Shown here: piece by piece, positions 9,489 to 18,262 of the stretch
Layout of the letters: every line of letters begins with the position of its first letter
Numbering within the stretch: the first letter of the stretch is position 1
Position numbers and translations under genes: made by a program
Notes under the pieces: generated by a model
Databases searched by the model: none
Told to the model about the DNA's origin: nothing
Seen by the model: only the letters and a program-made list of their open reading frames with translations
NCBI GenBank assembly: GCA_944380935.1
Contig: CALWJF010000074.1
Span: 1-38,857, forward strand
DNA length: 38,857 nt
Reading direction: 5' to 3'
From: an uncultured Clostridia bacterium
GTDB lineage: Bacteria; Bacillota; Clostridia; Oscillospirales; QAMX01

Positions 9489-10367
9489 CTATTCATGAGC
9501 AGAGAAAAACCGTTCTACCCTAGCATTATAGGCCTGCGCATATTCCACATGGCAAAGATGCGTACCCCCTGCAAACAATTCCCATTCACAGTCCGGAATC
9601 CGGTCATAAATCGTTTTTGAAATCAACGGTGTCGCTTCATCCATACTTCCCGAAGTCACAAGAGTGGGAATCCGAATTTGATACAGTTGATCTGTAACGT
9701 TATATGTCTTCATTTTGCCAGTACATACAAACTCGCTTGCGCCCTGCATAACCTGATAAGGCTCTCCCATACCGTCAAAAGATTTGGCGACAAAGTCCGG
9801 ATACGGGTTCAGTTTGCAGACATGGCGCCGGTAATATTCTTCAGACGCTCTGATGACCTCCGGTCGGTCATACCGGCCATCCTCGTCCGCCTGTTCAAGT
9901 GCCTGCTGCATATCTTCCGGAAGAAGCGCGCGCAGCTGCTTTGCTTCGCTTACCCACAAATCCATTGACGACGGCGAACTTGCAATCACCATGCTTGCAA
10001 TGCCGGACGGTTGATGGATGGCATAACGCATTGCAAGCATTCCGCCCCAGCTTTGCCCCAGCAGATGAATCTGGTCCAGTTTAAGCGCTTTTCGCACTAC
10101 ATCTATCTCTTCTTCCCACAATTCTTCACACCAGAAATCCGGCATACTGGGCGTCTGCGATTTTCCACAGCCGAGCTGGTCATAATAAATCACCTGACGG
10201 CCATAATGCGTCGCCAATTCATCTAAGGTGATCAGATAGCTGTGTCCACAGCCCGGCCCTCCATGCAATGCAAGGAGGGGAAGCTTTTTTCCTGTTTGCT
10301 CTCCAATGATTCGATAATAGGTCTTATATCCTTTAAACGGAATATAGCCTTCCTGAATCTGACTCAT
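9489..10367 (-). CDS. pip: proline iminopeptidase-like alpha/beta hydrolase
   Basis: A 292-aa alpha/beta-hydrolase of peptidase family S33, which removes N-terminal proline or other residues from short peptides in the cytoplasm. The oxyanion motif HGGPG is at residues 35-39, and the nucleophile elbow GQSWGG puts Ser at 106. The Asp lies in TSGSMDEATP and the His in GGTHLCHVE near the C terminus. No signal peptide is seen. The frame extends to 10406, but ATG 10367 has AGGAG 7-8 nt upstream. The gene is 19 bp after the peptide transporter ATPase gene, so it is the last gene of the peptide operon. That supports a peptidase role over other S33-fold activities. Confidence 0.88.
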   Translation of the reverse strand: MSQIQEGYIPFKGYKTYYRIIGEQTGKKLPLLALHGGPGCGHSYLITLDELATHYGRQVIYYDQLGCGKSQTPSMPDFWCEELWEEEIDVVRKALKLDQIHLLGQSWGGMLAMRYAIHQPSGIASMVIASSPSSMDLWVSEAKQLRALLPEDMQQALEQADEDGRYDRPEVIRASEEYYRRHVCKLNPYPDFVAKSFDGMGEPYQVMQGASEFVCTGKMKTYNVTDQLYQIRIPTLVTSGSMDEATPLISKTIYDRIPDCEWELFAGGTHLCHVEYAQAYNARVERFFSAHE

Positions 10368-10386
10368 GCAGGCTCTCCTTCCTCTA

Positions 10387-11331
10387 TCAGACAAAATGGC
10401 ATGCACACCAGTGGCCCGGTGCGTACTCCTTCAACTCCGGAACTTCCTGTTTGCACTTTTCTTTGCAAAATCTGCATCGGGTATGGAACCGGCACCCGGT
10501 CGGTGGGTTTTTGGGACTCGGCACATCGCCTTCCAAGTAAATCCGGTCGACTTTATGATCGATCGACGGGATCGGAATTGCCGACAAGAGCGCCTGCGTA
10601 TACGGATGCAGCGGTTGTTCGAAAATCTCATCTGCCGGCGCCAATTCGACCATTACGCCTAAATACATAACGGCAATTCGATTGCTCAAATGTTTCACTA
10701 CGCTCAGATCATGCGAGATAAACAAATAGGTTAATCCCATTTCTTCCTGCAAATCCTGCAACAAATTGAGCACCTGTGCCTGAATCGATACATCCAGCGC
10801 GGATACAGGCTCGTCGCAAACAATATATTCCGGATTCACCGCCAAAGCACGTGCAATTCCCACACGTTGGCGCCGGCCGCCGTCCAATTCATGCGGGAAC
10901 TTATTTACCCAACTTGGATCAAGGCCAACCCTTTCCATCAGCGAAAGAACTTTTTCAAACCGTTCATGACGCGGCACCAGGTTGTGTACGGTCAACGGGC
11001 GCATGATCGTATTGCCAATTGTTTTTCGGGGGTCAAGCGATGAGAACGGATCCTGAAAAATAATCTGCATCTTTTGCCGTAAAACTCTCAACTGTTTTTC
11101 ACGCAGATTGGAAATTTCCTGGCCGTTAAAAAGCAGGCTCCCGGATGTCGGCTCAAGCAAACGGATCGTAAGACGGCCTGTCGTTGATTTTCCGCATCCA
11201 CTCTCTCCAACCAGGCCAAGCGTCTCCCCACGGTAAATGTCAAAACTGACATCGTCTACCGCTTTGACAACCTGTTTCCCAGACGGGAAATATTTAACCA
11301 GGTTTTTTACCTCTAATAACTTTTCACTCAT
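10387..11331 (-). CDS. peptide ABC transporter ATPase, DppF/OppF type
   Basis: A 314-aa ATPase subunit that powers a di/oligopeptide importer at the inner face of the membrane. Walker A is GESGCGKST, the Q-loop is IIFQDP and Walker B is YIVCDEP. The ABC signature reads LDGGRRQ instead of the common LSGGQ, a variation I associate with clostridial DppF homologues. The C-terminal oligopeptide/nickel-type extension carries clustered cysteines ([17 protein letters not shown] and a final CAC). Its start overlaps the stop of the preceding ATPase gene by 4 bp (ATGA), typical of translational coupling. Confidence 0.93.
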   Translation of the reverse strand: MSEKLLEVKNLVKYFPSGKQVVKAVDDVSFDIYRGETLGLVGESGCGKSTTGRLTIRLLEPTSGSLLFNGQEISNLREKQLRVLRQKMQIIFQDPFSSLDPRKTIGNTIMRPLTVHNLVPRHERFEKVLSLMERVGLDPSWVNKFPHELDGGRRQRVGIARALAVNPEYIVCDEPVSALDVSIQAQVLNLLQDLQEEMGLTYLFISHDLSVVKHLSNRIAVMYLGVMVELAPADEIFEQPLHPYTQALLSAIPIPSIDHKVDRIYLEGDVPSPKNPPTGCRFHTRCRFCKEKCKQEVPELKEYAPGHWCACHFV

Positions 11332-12326
11332 CCTTTTGCCTCTTTTCTCACCTTATCAAGTTCATGACGCCGGATACAGGAAACATAATGCTCCCCACCC
11401 AATAGTTCCCGTTGCGGTTTGCATTCGGCGCAAGCCTTGGTTGCATAAGGACAACGCGGTGAAAATGAACATCCTTCCGGCAAGTTCGCCGGATCCGGCA
11501 TAAGTCCCTTGATCGGATCCAGACGGCGTACTTTTGTATTTAGTTTTGGGATTGCATTAAACAAGCCAATTGTATACGGATGCGTGGGATGATGGAAGAT
11601 CTCTTCCAATGTTCCGAACTCTATAATCTCACCCGCATACATAATCGCTACCTTGTCACAGGCTTCCGCAACAATTCCCAGATCGTGCGTTATTAAAATC
11701 ATGGCGGTGTCCAGTTTTTCCTTCAGCTCCTGCATTAAATGCAAAACCTGCGCCTGAATGGTTACATCCAGGGCTGTTGTCGGTTCGTCTGCAATCAACA
11801 GCATAGGATTTGCCGCCAAAGCCATTGCAATACAGACACGTTGTTTCATCCCGCCGGAAAATTGATGCGGATATTCATCTGCACGTTCAGCGGAAATGCC
11901 CACCAGCTCCAATGCTTCATAGGCACGTTTCATAGCTTCAAGTCTTGACAATTTTTCATGCAGCCGCACGACTTCTGCGATCTGCTCTCCCACGGTCTGC
12001 ACCGGGTCCAAAGAAGTCATCGGATCCTGAAAAATCATAGATATTTTTTTCCCACGAATCCCGCGCATCCTGCTTTCCGAGAGCGTTAAAAGGTCTTCGC
12101 CTTCAAAAACGATTTCCCCATTCGCATATCTTCCCGCCGGCTTTTGTAAAAGCCGCATAATGGCAAGCGCCGTCGTTGTTTTTCCCGCGCCGGTTTCTCC
12201 GACAAGGCCGACAGTTTCTCCTTTTCTAATATGGAAATTTACATGATTTACCGCTTTGACAACGCGTCCCTCGCTGAGGAACTCCACGCTGAGATCCCGA
12301 ATATCCAACAATGTATTATCAGGCAT
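11328..12326 (-). CDS. peptide ABC transporter ATPase, DppD/OppD type
   Basis: A 332-aa partner ATPase of the importer. Walker A is GETGAGKTT, the signature FSGGMKQRV and Walker B LLIADEPT. The C-terminal extension has the conserved proline/cysteine pattern [19 protein letters not shown]. It pairs with the DppF-type subunit, with which it overlaps by 4 bp, and it starts 12 bp after the permease stop. A GGAGG-like site (GGAGGGATATCC) precedes ATG 12326. Confidence 0.94.
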   Translation of the reverse strand: MPDNTLLDIRDLSVEFLSEGRVVKAVNHVNFHIRKGETVGLVGETGAGKTTTALAIMRLLQKPAGRYANGEIVFEGEDLLTLSESRMRGIRGKKISMIFQDPMTSLDPVQTVGEQIAEVVRLHEKLSRLEAMKRAYEALELVGISAERADEYPHQFSGGMKQRVCIAMALAANPMLLIADEPTTALDVTIQAQVLHLMQELKEKLDTAMILITHDLGIVAEACDKVAIMYAGEIIEFGTLEEIFHHPTHPYTIGLFNAIPKLNTKVRRLDPIKGLMPDPANLPEGCSFSPRCPYATKACAECKPQRELLGGEHYVSCIRRHELDKVRKEAKG

Positions 12327-12338
12327 GGATATCCCTCC

Positions 12339-13220
12339 TTATTTCTTTAATTTCGGATCAAATGCATCCCGGAGTCCGTCTCCGAATACATTGAGCGACA
12401 GAACCAGCAGAACAATTGCTCCTCCCGGGAAAATTGTCATCCAGACTGAATCATAAATGTACTGACGTCCGGAACTGAGCATCGCGCCCCATTCCGGAGA
12501 CGGCGGCTGCAAGCCCAAGCCCAAAAAGCTTAAACCGGAACAAGACAGGATCGCCCATGCAACACCCAATGTCGCCTGCACGATTATCGGAGCAAGACAG
12601 TTCGGTATGATATTGCGTAAGATAATCGATGGAACGCTATCCCCAATGGCTACTGCTGATTCCACAAATTCCTGATCTCTTACGGATATAACCGATGCGC
12701 GTACTACACGTGCATAGGTCGGAATACTGGATATACCGACTGCAATCATTACGTTAACCAAATTGGAACCCAGTATATTTACAATCGCAATTGCCAGCAA
12801 AATGCTCGGAACTGCAAGAAGAATATCCATAAAACGCATAATTACATTGTCTAATTTCCCGCCAAAATATCCAGCGGTTGCGCCACACAGTCCTCCCGTA
12901 ATGACAGAAAAAACAACTGCAATGAATCCCACCGTCAGTGAAATCCGGGAGCCATACACGATACGGCTGAAAATATCTCTTCCGTACTCATCCGTTCCAA
13001 AAATATGTTGTGCACTTGGAGATTCCAGCAGGTGCTGATCGTTTTGCAAATCCATCGGATACGGTGCGATCACATCCGCAAAAATCGCACAGAGTATAAA
13101 CAAAATCAGGATTACCATCCCTGTCATCGCCATCCCGTTGCGTCTCAGGCTGCGCCAGGCCTCTGCCCATGGATTCCGCGCTTTTAACTTGGTTTCAACG
13201 ACTTCTTTCCTCTTTTTCAT
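12339..13220 (-). CDS. peptide ABC transporter permease, DppC/OppC type
   Basis: A 293-aa inner-membrane permease. Its N-terminal helix follows the basic start (WRSLRRNGMAMTGMVILILF), and a periplasm-type loop contains HIFGTDEYGRDIFSRIVYG, diagnostic for DppC. The EAA loop resembles ESAVAIGDSVPSIILRNIIPN and contacts the ATPases. Length and topology are as expected for six helices. It is separated by 12 bp from both neighbours in the operon. Confidence 0.94.
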   Translation of the reverse strand: MKKRKEVVETKLKARNPWAEAWRSLRRNGMAMTGMVILILFILCAIFADVIAPYPMDLQNDQHLLESPSAQHIFGTDEYGRDIFSRIVYGSRISLTVGFIAVVFSVITGGLCGATAGYFGGKLDNVIMRFMDILLAVPSILLAIAIVNILGSNLVNVMIAVGISSIPTYARVVRASVISVRDQEFVESAVAIGDSVPSIILRNIIPNCLAPIIVQATLGVAWAILSCSGLSFLGLGLQPPSPEWGAMLSSGRQYIYDSVWMTIFPGGAIVLLVLSLNVFGDGLRDAFDPKLKK

Positions 13221-13232
13221 AAATCCATCCCC

Positions 13233-14162
13233 TTACTTCTTATATTCCGCTTTGACTCGGGGATCCGCATAGGCATACAGAATATCGACGATCAGATTGA
13301 TAACGATAAACAACGTCGCCGTCATAATTACGCCGCCTTGCACTACATTGGTGTCTTTTGCTCTTATGGACTCGATCATCAATCGCCCGATTCCCGGCCA
13401 AGAGAATACTGTTTCCGTCAAAAGCGCACCGCCAAGCAGGGAACCCAACTGCAAACCTATAACGGTTATAATCGGGATTAATGCATTTTTCAATGCATGC
13501 TTATAAACTACGGCTCTTTCGCCAAGTCCTTTCGCACGAAGCGTACGGATATAATCCTGACTCATTGCCTCGAGCATACTCGAACGCGTCATTCGTGCAA
13601 AAACACCGGCTGTCTGTGTACCCAGAGCAATCATTGGTAAAATCAAATACTCCGCCCCATAAAACCCGGATACCGGCAGCCAGCCCAATCCTACCGCAAA
13701 CGCCAGAATCAGCAAAATACTTAGCCAAAAGTTCGGCGTCGAAAAACTGATTAATGCAAAAATTGTGGCAAACTTGTCCAATATCGAATACTGATGGGTT
13801 GCCGATACAATACCTAACGGCACGCCAACCAGCAATGCAAGCGCTATCGCTGCCAGTGTCAAAATAATCGTATTCGGCATTGCCGCCATCAATTTATTTA
13901 ATACCGGCTGCCCATCTTTTAAGGATTCGCCGAAATCCAAACGGAAAATTCCGGCTACATAGCGTCCAAATTGTATAAGCATTGGATCGTTCAATCCCAG
14001 TTCTTCACGCAGATTATTAATTGCTTCTTCAGACGCCTGAGGACCCAGTATCGTCTGCGCCGCGTCACCGGGAGAAAGCTGCATTAGAATAAACACAATT
14101 AAGATTACGCCGATTAATATTGGAATCAACATTAAAAGACGTTTTAAAATATATCGCACCAT
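13233..14162 (-). CDS. peptide ABC transporter permease, DppB/OppB type
   Basis: A 309-aa inner-membrane permease, the partner of the DppC-type subunit. The first helix is LLMLIPILIGVILIVFILM, followed by the family segment LSPGD and LREELGLNDP. The EAA-type loop is DYIRTLRAKGLGERAVVYKHALKNA, then the helix segment GGALLTETVFSWPGIGRLM. ATG 14162 has AAGGAG 10 nt upstream. It is the first gene after the intergenic hairpin at 14198-14226, so its expression may be reduced relative to the binding-protein gene. Confidence 0.94.
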   Translation of the reverse strand: MVRYILKRLLMLIPILIGVILIVFILMQLSPGDAAQTILGPQASEEAINNLREELGLNDPMLIQFGRYVAGIFRLDFGESLKDGQPVLNKLMAAMPNTIILTLAAIALALLVGVPLGIVSATHQYSILDKFATIFALISFSTPNFWLSILLILAFAVGLGWLPVSGFYGAEYLILPMIALGTQTAGVFARMTRSSMLEAMSQDYIRTLRAKGLGERAVVYKHALKNALIPIITVIGLQLGSLLGGALLTETVFSWPGIGRLMIESIRAKDTNVVQGGVIMTATLFIVINLIVDILYAYADPRVKAEYKK

Positions 14163-14189
14163 GAGACTTCTTCTCCTTTTTTGATCTTG

Positions 14190-14226
14190 AAAAACAATGC
14201 AGCCCCACCAAAACGACGGGGCTGCA
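14190..14226 (-). terminator. partial terminator/attenuator between binding-protein and permease genes
   Basis: A 9-bp perfect GC-rich stem (14198-14206 with 14218-14226) with an 11-nt loop is followed on the minus strand by TTGTTTTTC. It starts 21 bp after the binding-protein stop. Since no promoter is evident before the permease gene, I infer partial read-through that gives excess binding protein, a common layout in such operons. Confidence 0.7.
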
Positions 14227-14247
14227 CCGAAGGATAGTCACACCAAT

Positions 14248-15774
14248 TTACTCGGTCTTGGAGACCGTATAATAATCAAAGAATGTGGTAGGCATCGGAA
14301 CAAAACCCTGTACCTTATCATTCATACCAACAAGATACTGTTTTACGACGAGGGAAGCCCAAGCCGCATCATCAACAATTATCTGTGAAGCTTCTGCATA
14401 CATCGCCAAACGGGCCTCTTCATCAAATTCCGCACGCGCGCTGTCCAACAATTCATCTACACGTTCATTTGCATAGAAGGTACGGTTGCCCTGAGATCCC
14501 TGTGCGGAAGAATGGAACAACGCATACATTCCATTGTCCGCATCGGCAGTAACCGTAGTCCATGAAAGCAGGAACATCGGCAAACCCTGAGCCGTCTGTT
14601 CAAGGAATGCGCCCCATTCCAGCACCTGAAGTTGGACATCAATGTTGATTTCCTTTAACTGCGACTGGATAACGGTTGCAACTTTATTATTCACTTCATC
14701 GGTATCCACATACAATGTCGTTGAGAATCCGTCCGGATATCCGGCTTCCGTTAGCAATTCCTTCGCCTTTTCTACATCATATGTATATCCTTCCAGATCC
14801 TGACTTGCACCATGCACCTGTGGAGGAAGCGGTCCTACTAATTCCTCTGCATAGCCGCCATACGCCATTTTTATAATTGATTCTTTATCAATTGCGTAAT
14901 TGATCGCCTGACGCACGAGTACATTGTCAAACGGCTCCTGGCGCATATCAAAACTCAAATATACCGCTGTAAATACCGGGAACTGCTCCAGAACCAATCC
15001 GGAACCTTCGCTGAACTGGCTTGCATATTGCGAACTCAAGTTCAAAACTATATCCACGCCACCGGTCTTCAGTTCTGCAATTGCCGTTGCGCTTTCCGGT
15101 ATAATACGGATAACAATTTTGGACAAAGCTGCCGGTCCCTGATAATAATCATCAAATCTCTCAAGAACCATTTCCTGATTCTTCGTCCATGAAACAAACT
15201 TAAACGGACCCGTGCCTACCGGGTTCTCGCCATAGGCATCCCCGGCTTCTGTAACTGCTTTTTCACTCAAAATTGCCATATCGTCATGGGTGAGGTTATA
15301 CGGAAGCGAAGCACACGGTTCCGTGGTATGAAAACGCACCGTATAATCGTCGATTATCTCAACACTTTCCAGCGAACTGAGCATGAACGCTGCCGGAGCC
15401 GCCGTCTCCGGATCAATATGACGGTCAAAAGTAAATTTAACGTCGCTTGCCTTTAATTCATCCCCATTATGAAATTTAACACCTTCGCGAAGCTTAAATT
15501 CCCAGGTTGTATCATCAACCTGATACCACTCAGTAGCAATTCCCGGAACAATATTCATTTCCGTATCCAGATCTACAAGACAGTCATAAATCTGAACAAT
15601 CGCAGTAGAAGAAAAGGAATCATTCGTTTTATGCGGGTCTAACGATATGATATCCGATGTTTGCGCAACAACCAGCGTATCCGCGCTTCCTTTATTTCCT
15701 CCGCAGCCGGCAAGCAGGCTTAGCAGGCAGACTATTGACAAAACAATCGCCAGAGTAGATTTCAACCGTTTCAT
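14248..15774 (-). CDS. peptide-binding lipoprotein of ABC transporter (DppA/OppA family)
   Basis: A 508-aa extracellular solute-binding protein, family 5. The lipobox LAGC puts the lipidated Cys at residue 24. Family features are SLDPHKTND near the mature N terminus, FKLREGVKFHNGDELKASDV, the NPVGTGPFKFVSW hinge segment and RQAINYAIDKESI. It delivers ligands to the DppBCDF-type importer encoded downstream. The flanking peptidases suggest di- or oligopeptides, but glutathione-type (GsiB) binding proteins look alike at this level, so the exact ligand is open. ATG 15774 has AAAGGA 8-9 nt upstream. A 61-bp gap separates it from the M42 gene, with only a weak hairpin (15811-15829) and no convincing promoter. 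Confidence 0.93.
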   Translation of the reverse strand: MKRLKSTLAIVLSIVCLLSLLAGCGGNKGSADTLVVAQTSDIISLDPHKTNDSFSSTAIVQIYDCLVDLDTEMNIVPGIATEWYQVDDTTWEFKLREGVKFHNGDELKASDVKFTFDRHIDPETAAPAAFMLSSLESVEIIDDYTVRFHTTEPCASLPYNLTHDDMAILSEKAVTEAGDAYGENPVGTGPFKFVSWTKNQEMVLERFDDYYQGPAALSKIVIRIIPESATAIAELKTGGVDIVLNLSSQYASQFSEGSGLVLEQFPVFTAVYLSFDMRQEPFDNVLVRQAINYAIDKESIIKMAYGGYAEELVGPLPPQVHGASQDLEGYTYDVEKAKELLTEAGYPDGFSTTLYVDTDEVNNKVATVIQSQLKEINIDVQLQVLEWGAFLEQTAQGLPMFLLSWTTVTADADNGMYALFHSSAQGSQGNRTFYANERVDELLDSARAEFDEEARLAMYAEASQIIVDDAAWASLVVKQYLVGMNDKVQGFVPMPTTFFDYYTVSKTE

Positions 15775-15810
15775 TACAAGCTTCCTTTCAAAATTGAATT
15801 TTATTTGAAT

Positions 15811-15829
15811 TGCCGGATACAGGAACCGG
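15811..15829 (-). other. small intergenic hairpin between M42 and binding-protein genes
   Basis: A 5-bp GC stem (15811-15815 with 15825-15829) is followed on the minus strand by AT-rich sequence without a real T-run. It is too weak for an efficient terminator. It may be a processing or stability element between the two co-transcribed genes. Confidence 0.3.
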
Positions 15830-15835
15830 CTAAAT

Positions 15836-16900
15836 TCACATGTTATATAAGAAAGAAAATTCTTCCTTCGTTCTCATTTCCATGATAAATGCTTTGAGCA
15901 ACTCTTTTGAATAATAGAAATCACGCAAATCAATTGTTTCGACGGAAGAATGCGCATACCGGGACGGAACAGAAATAACGCTGGAAGGAATACCGCTTTT
16001 TGCCATATGCAATTCACCGGCGTCTGTTCCGATTCCTGCAAATACTTCCAGCTGATACGGAATCCCATACGATCTCGCAACCGATTCCAGCTTTTTTCGT
16101 ACCGCCAAACTGGCTGTCAGACTAAAATCCATTACTTTGACGCCAGGACCGCGTCCCAATTCCAATGTATCGTCCATCATCGCTTCAAAGGTATCGCTGA
16201 CCGCTGTTGTATCTACAGCCAACGCTACATCTGCATCCAACTGCTGGCCCGCCACTTTTGCGCCGCGCAGGCCAACCTCCTCTTGGACGGAAAATACGCC
16301 GTATACCGTACCATGGACTTTGCTGAAATCCAGCTCCTCAAGAGCTTTAACAAGTACCGCACATCCGCATTTATCGTCAAAACCGTGCCCATAGGCCCGA
16401 TTGGCGCCCATCTCCCGGTAAGGCGTCGCCCAAGTGATTGGATCTCCAACACGAATCCCCATCTGCGCAACTTCATCCGCGTCTGCCGCACCGACATCTA
16501 TATACAGCTCGGAAAATTTGCGGACCAATTCCGGATTGTCAATTTTTAACATATGGCAGGAAATTGTGCCGATTACGCCAGGCAACGCTCCCTGTTCAGT
16601 ATGCACGATCACCGGTTCTGACAACAAAATCCGGTCGTCATGCCCGCCAAGCTTCTCAAAACGAATCAATCCGTTCGGCTCTATTTTTTTTACAATAAAA
16701 CCCACTTCATCCGTATGCGCAGAAACAATCAGCGACGGGCCATCATATGCACCTTTTTTTGTAACAATCAGATTCCCAATCCCATCGATACGGCATTCGT
16801 CTGCAATAGGCAGCATACGATTATACAGATATCGAATCATTTGATGTTCAAAACCACACGGACCAGGAATTGCTACTAAATCTGCAAGTAACTTGTTCAT
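15836..16900 (-). CDS. M42 family metallo-aminopeptidase
   Basis: A 354-aa cytoplasmic dinuclear metalloenzyme of family M42 (glutamyl/deblocking aminopeptidases, FrvX/YsdC-like) that trims peptides to amino acids. The complete ligand set is visible: His62 (AHTDEVGF), Asp175 (GHGFDDKCG), Glu207/Glu208 (QEEVG, catalytic base and ligand), Asp230 (AVDTT) and His317 (RYAHSS). ATG 16900 is preceded by AAAGAGGAAG. As first gene of the peptide-transport operon it most likely degrades the imported peptides. Some M42 members were once called endoglucanases, but context argues for a peptidase. Confidence 0.92.
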   Translation of the reverse strand: MNKLLADLVAIPGPCGFEHQMIRYLYNRMLPIADECRIDGIGNLIVTKKGAYDGPSLIVSAHTDEVGFIVKKIEPNGLIRFEKLGGHDDRILLSEPVIVHTEQGALPGVIGTISCHMLKIDNPELVRKFSELYIDVGAADADEVAQMGIRVGDPITWATPYREMGANRAYGHGFDDKCGCAVLVKALEELDFSKVHGTVYGVFSVQEEVGLRGAKVAGQQLDADVALAVDTTAVSDTFEAMMDDTLELGRGPGVKVMDFSLTASLAVRKKLESVARSYGIPYQLEVFAGIGTDAGELHMAKSGIPSSVISVPSRYAHSSVETIDLRDFYYSKELLKAFIMEMRTKEEFSFLYNM

Positions 16901-16965
16901 AAACTTCCTCTTTCATTTTACACTGTGCAAGTTATGTTGTTAGCAAGGTAAAGTACTAAATATGG

Positions 16966-17020
16966 AAAGAAAAGAGAAAGCACAAAGCAGGTACAAAATA
17001 TTCAGCACCTCTTTGCGCTT
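16966..17020 (-). promoter_or_regulatory. 5' leader hairpin of the peptide operon, attenuator-like
   Basis: On the minus strand, 14 base pairs (17007-17020 with 16978-16992, one G-U pair and one bulge) close a 14-nt loop. They are followed by the U-rich TTCTCTTTTCTTTCC. The stem begins within a few bases of the predicted transcription start (about 17023). It looks like a premature terminator or an mRNA-protecting 5' hairpin. No T-box motif or known riboswitch core is visible. Confidence 0.5.
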
Positions 17021-17029
17021 GTTTTCTTC

Positions 17030-17058
17030 ATTATATAGCGCATATAAACACAAGTCAA
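17030..17058 (-). promoter_or_regulatory. promoter of the M42-dpp-pip operon
   Basis: Minus-strand TTGACT (17053-17058), 17-bp spacer, TATAAT (17030-17035); near-consensus. It lies about 130 bp upstream of the M42 start and is the only strong promoter seen for the seven genes down to 9489. Confidence 0.85.
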
Positions 17059-17206
17059 GTAGAATTATCGCTTTTTCGTATTTTGTAATATTGTACAAAA
17101 CGATGTCGAAATTTCCGGTATTTTCATTATTATATTTTATCTAATAAACATAACAATGAAAATTCGTTTTATACATTTGTATGATACGGAAATTTTAGAA
17201 TTGTGT

Positions 17207-17235
17207 TTGACACACAGATGCAAACCCCCTATAAT
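17207..17235 (+). promoter_or_regulatory. consensus promoter of the acetamidase-family gene
   Basis: TTGACA (17207-17212), 17-bp spacer and TATAAT (17230-17235): a perfect sigma-A consensus. The leader to ATG 17292 is about 50 nt and contains GGGAGGGG 6-7 nt before the start. Confidence 0.9.
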
Positions 17236-17291
17236 AGACTTGCATAATTTTTTCTCATCTTTTCATTTTTTATCTTCGGGAGGGGTTCGTT

Positions 17292-18191
17292 ATGCTGAAT
17301 ATTTCCAGCCGAAAAATTATATATTCCATGTCTGCCGCACATCCTCCGGTCGCTTTTGCGCAAACAGGCGATATTGTCTGCTTTGAAACACTGGACTGTT
17401 TTGGCGGACAAATTCAATCGGAACAGCAACGGATGGGGAGCATTAATTGGAATGCGATTAATCCTGCAACCGGTCCGCTGTTTGTTCAGGATGCAAAGCC
17501 GGGAGATGTTTTAAAAATCGAAATCCTTTCTATATCACTTGACGATCATGCTGTAATTTGCGATGCACCTAACGAGGGAGTTATCGGTGCGGTATTGCAA
17601 GAAGAAAGCACCCGTATCTTGCCCGTTAAAGACAAAACCGTGTTTTGGAGCGAAACAGACACATTCCCGATCGCTCCCATGATCGGCGTAATTGGTACAG
17701 CGCCTGCGCAAGAAGAAATTCCAACCGGTACACCTGGTCCGCATGGTGGAAATATGGATTGCACGCAAATCGGCGCTGGCGCCGTGCTGTATTTGCCGGT
17801 TGCAGTAGAAGGCGCTTTGCTTGCAATGGGAGATTTGCACGCCGTCATGGGAGACGGAGAAGTGGTTGTTTGTGGTGCGGAAATTGCCGGTGCTGTTACG
17901 GTTCGGGTTTCTGTTTTAAAAAATTGCGCCTACCCTACCCCGTTTCTGGTTAACGAAAATCGATTTATGTGTATTCATTCCGCACAGACATTGGATCTCG
18001 CCGCGACAGGCGCTACTCTTGCAATGCGCCGCTTTCTTTTGGATGAACTGAAAATGGAAACGCACGAAGCAGGCATGTTGCTGAGCCTGCAAGGGGATGT
18101 CCGTGTTTGTCAGATGGTAGACCCGCTTAAAACATGCCGTATGGAACTTCCAATCGCATTTGTTAAGCGGCGCAGCTATTCATTTCTATAA
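17292..18191 (+). CDS. acetamidase/formamidase family protein
   Basis: A 299-aa member of the FmdA/AmdA family, cytoplasmic enzymes that hydrolyse short amides (formamide, acetamide) to ammonia and the acid. Family signatures are AINPATGPLFVQDAKPGDVLKIEI, the PHGGNMDCTQIGAGAVLYLPV segment and GALLAMGDLHAVMGDGEV. The length fits bacterial members of about 300 aa. It is monocistronic, with a perfect consensus promoter and a long bidirectional terminator. Family annotation is confident; the true substrate is not, since many clostridial homologues are uncharacterised. Confidence 0.9.
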   Translation: MLNISSRKIIYSMSAAHPPVAFAQTGDIVCFETLDCFGGQIQSEQQRMGSINWNAINPATGPLFVQDAKPGDVLKIEILSISLDDHAVICDAPNEGVIGAVLQEESTRILPVKDKTVFWSETDTFPIAPMIGVIGTAPAQEEIPTGTPGPHGGNMDCTQIGAGAVLYLPVAVEGALLAMGDLHAVMGDGEVVVCGAEIAGAVTVRVSVLKNCAYPTPFLVNENRFMCIHSAQTLDLAATGATLAMRRFLLDELKMETHEAGMLLSLQGDVRVCQMVDPLKTCRMELPIAFVKRRSYSFL

Positions 18192-18246
18192 AATTCAAAA
18201 AAGGTCAGCGTATACTATTGTGTATACGCTGACCTTTTTTGAATTT
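18191..18246. terminator. bidirectional 25-bp hairpin terminator
   Basis: A 25-bp perfect stem (18191-18215 with 18222-18246) with a 6-nt loop has six A on one side and six T on the other. It separates the convergent acetamidase-family (+) and thioesterase (-) genes. Its left arm starts at the last base of the acetamidase stop codon. Confidence 0.93.
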
Positions 18247-18262
18247 CTGGTTTCTATCCATC

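Larger units (their letters stand above)
16901..17291. other. 391-bp divergent regulatory region
   Basis: This gene-free, AT-rich stretch holds two divergent sigma-A promoters: one for the peptide operon (minus) with a 5' leader hairpin, and one for the acetamidase-family gene (plus). About 150 bp lie between the two -35 boxes, in which I see no convincing operator or RNA gene. Confidence 0.8.

Noticed and set aside
16901..17030. T-box or amino-acid riboswitch in the peptide operon leader
   Set aside because: No T-box sequence, specifier-type stem or known riboswitch core is visible; only one hairpin with a U-rich tail.
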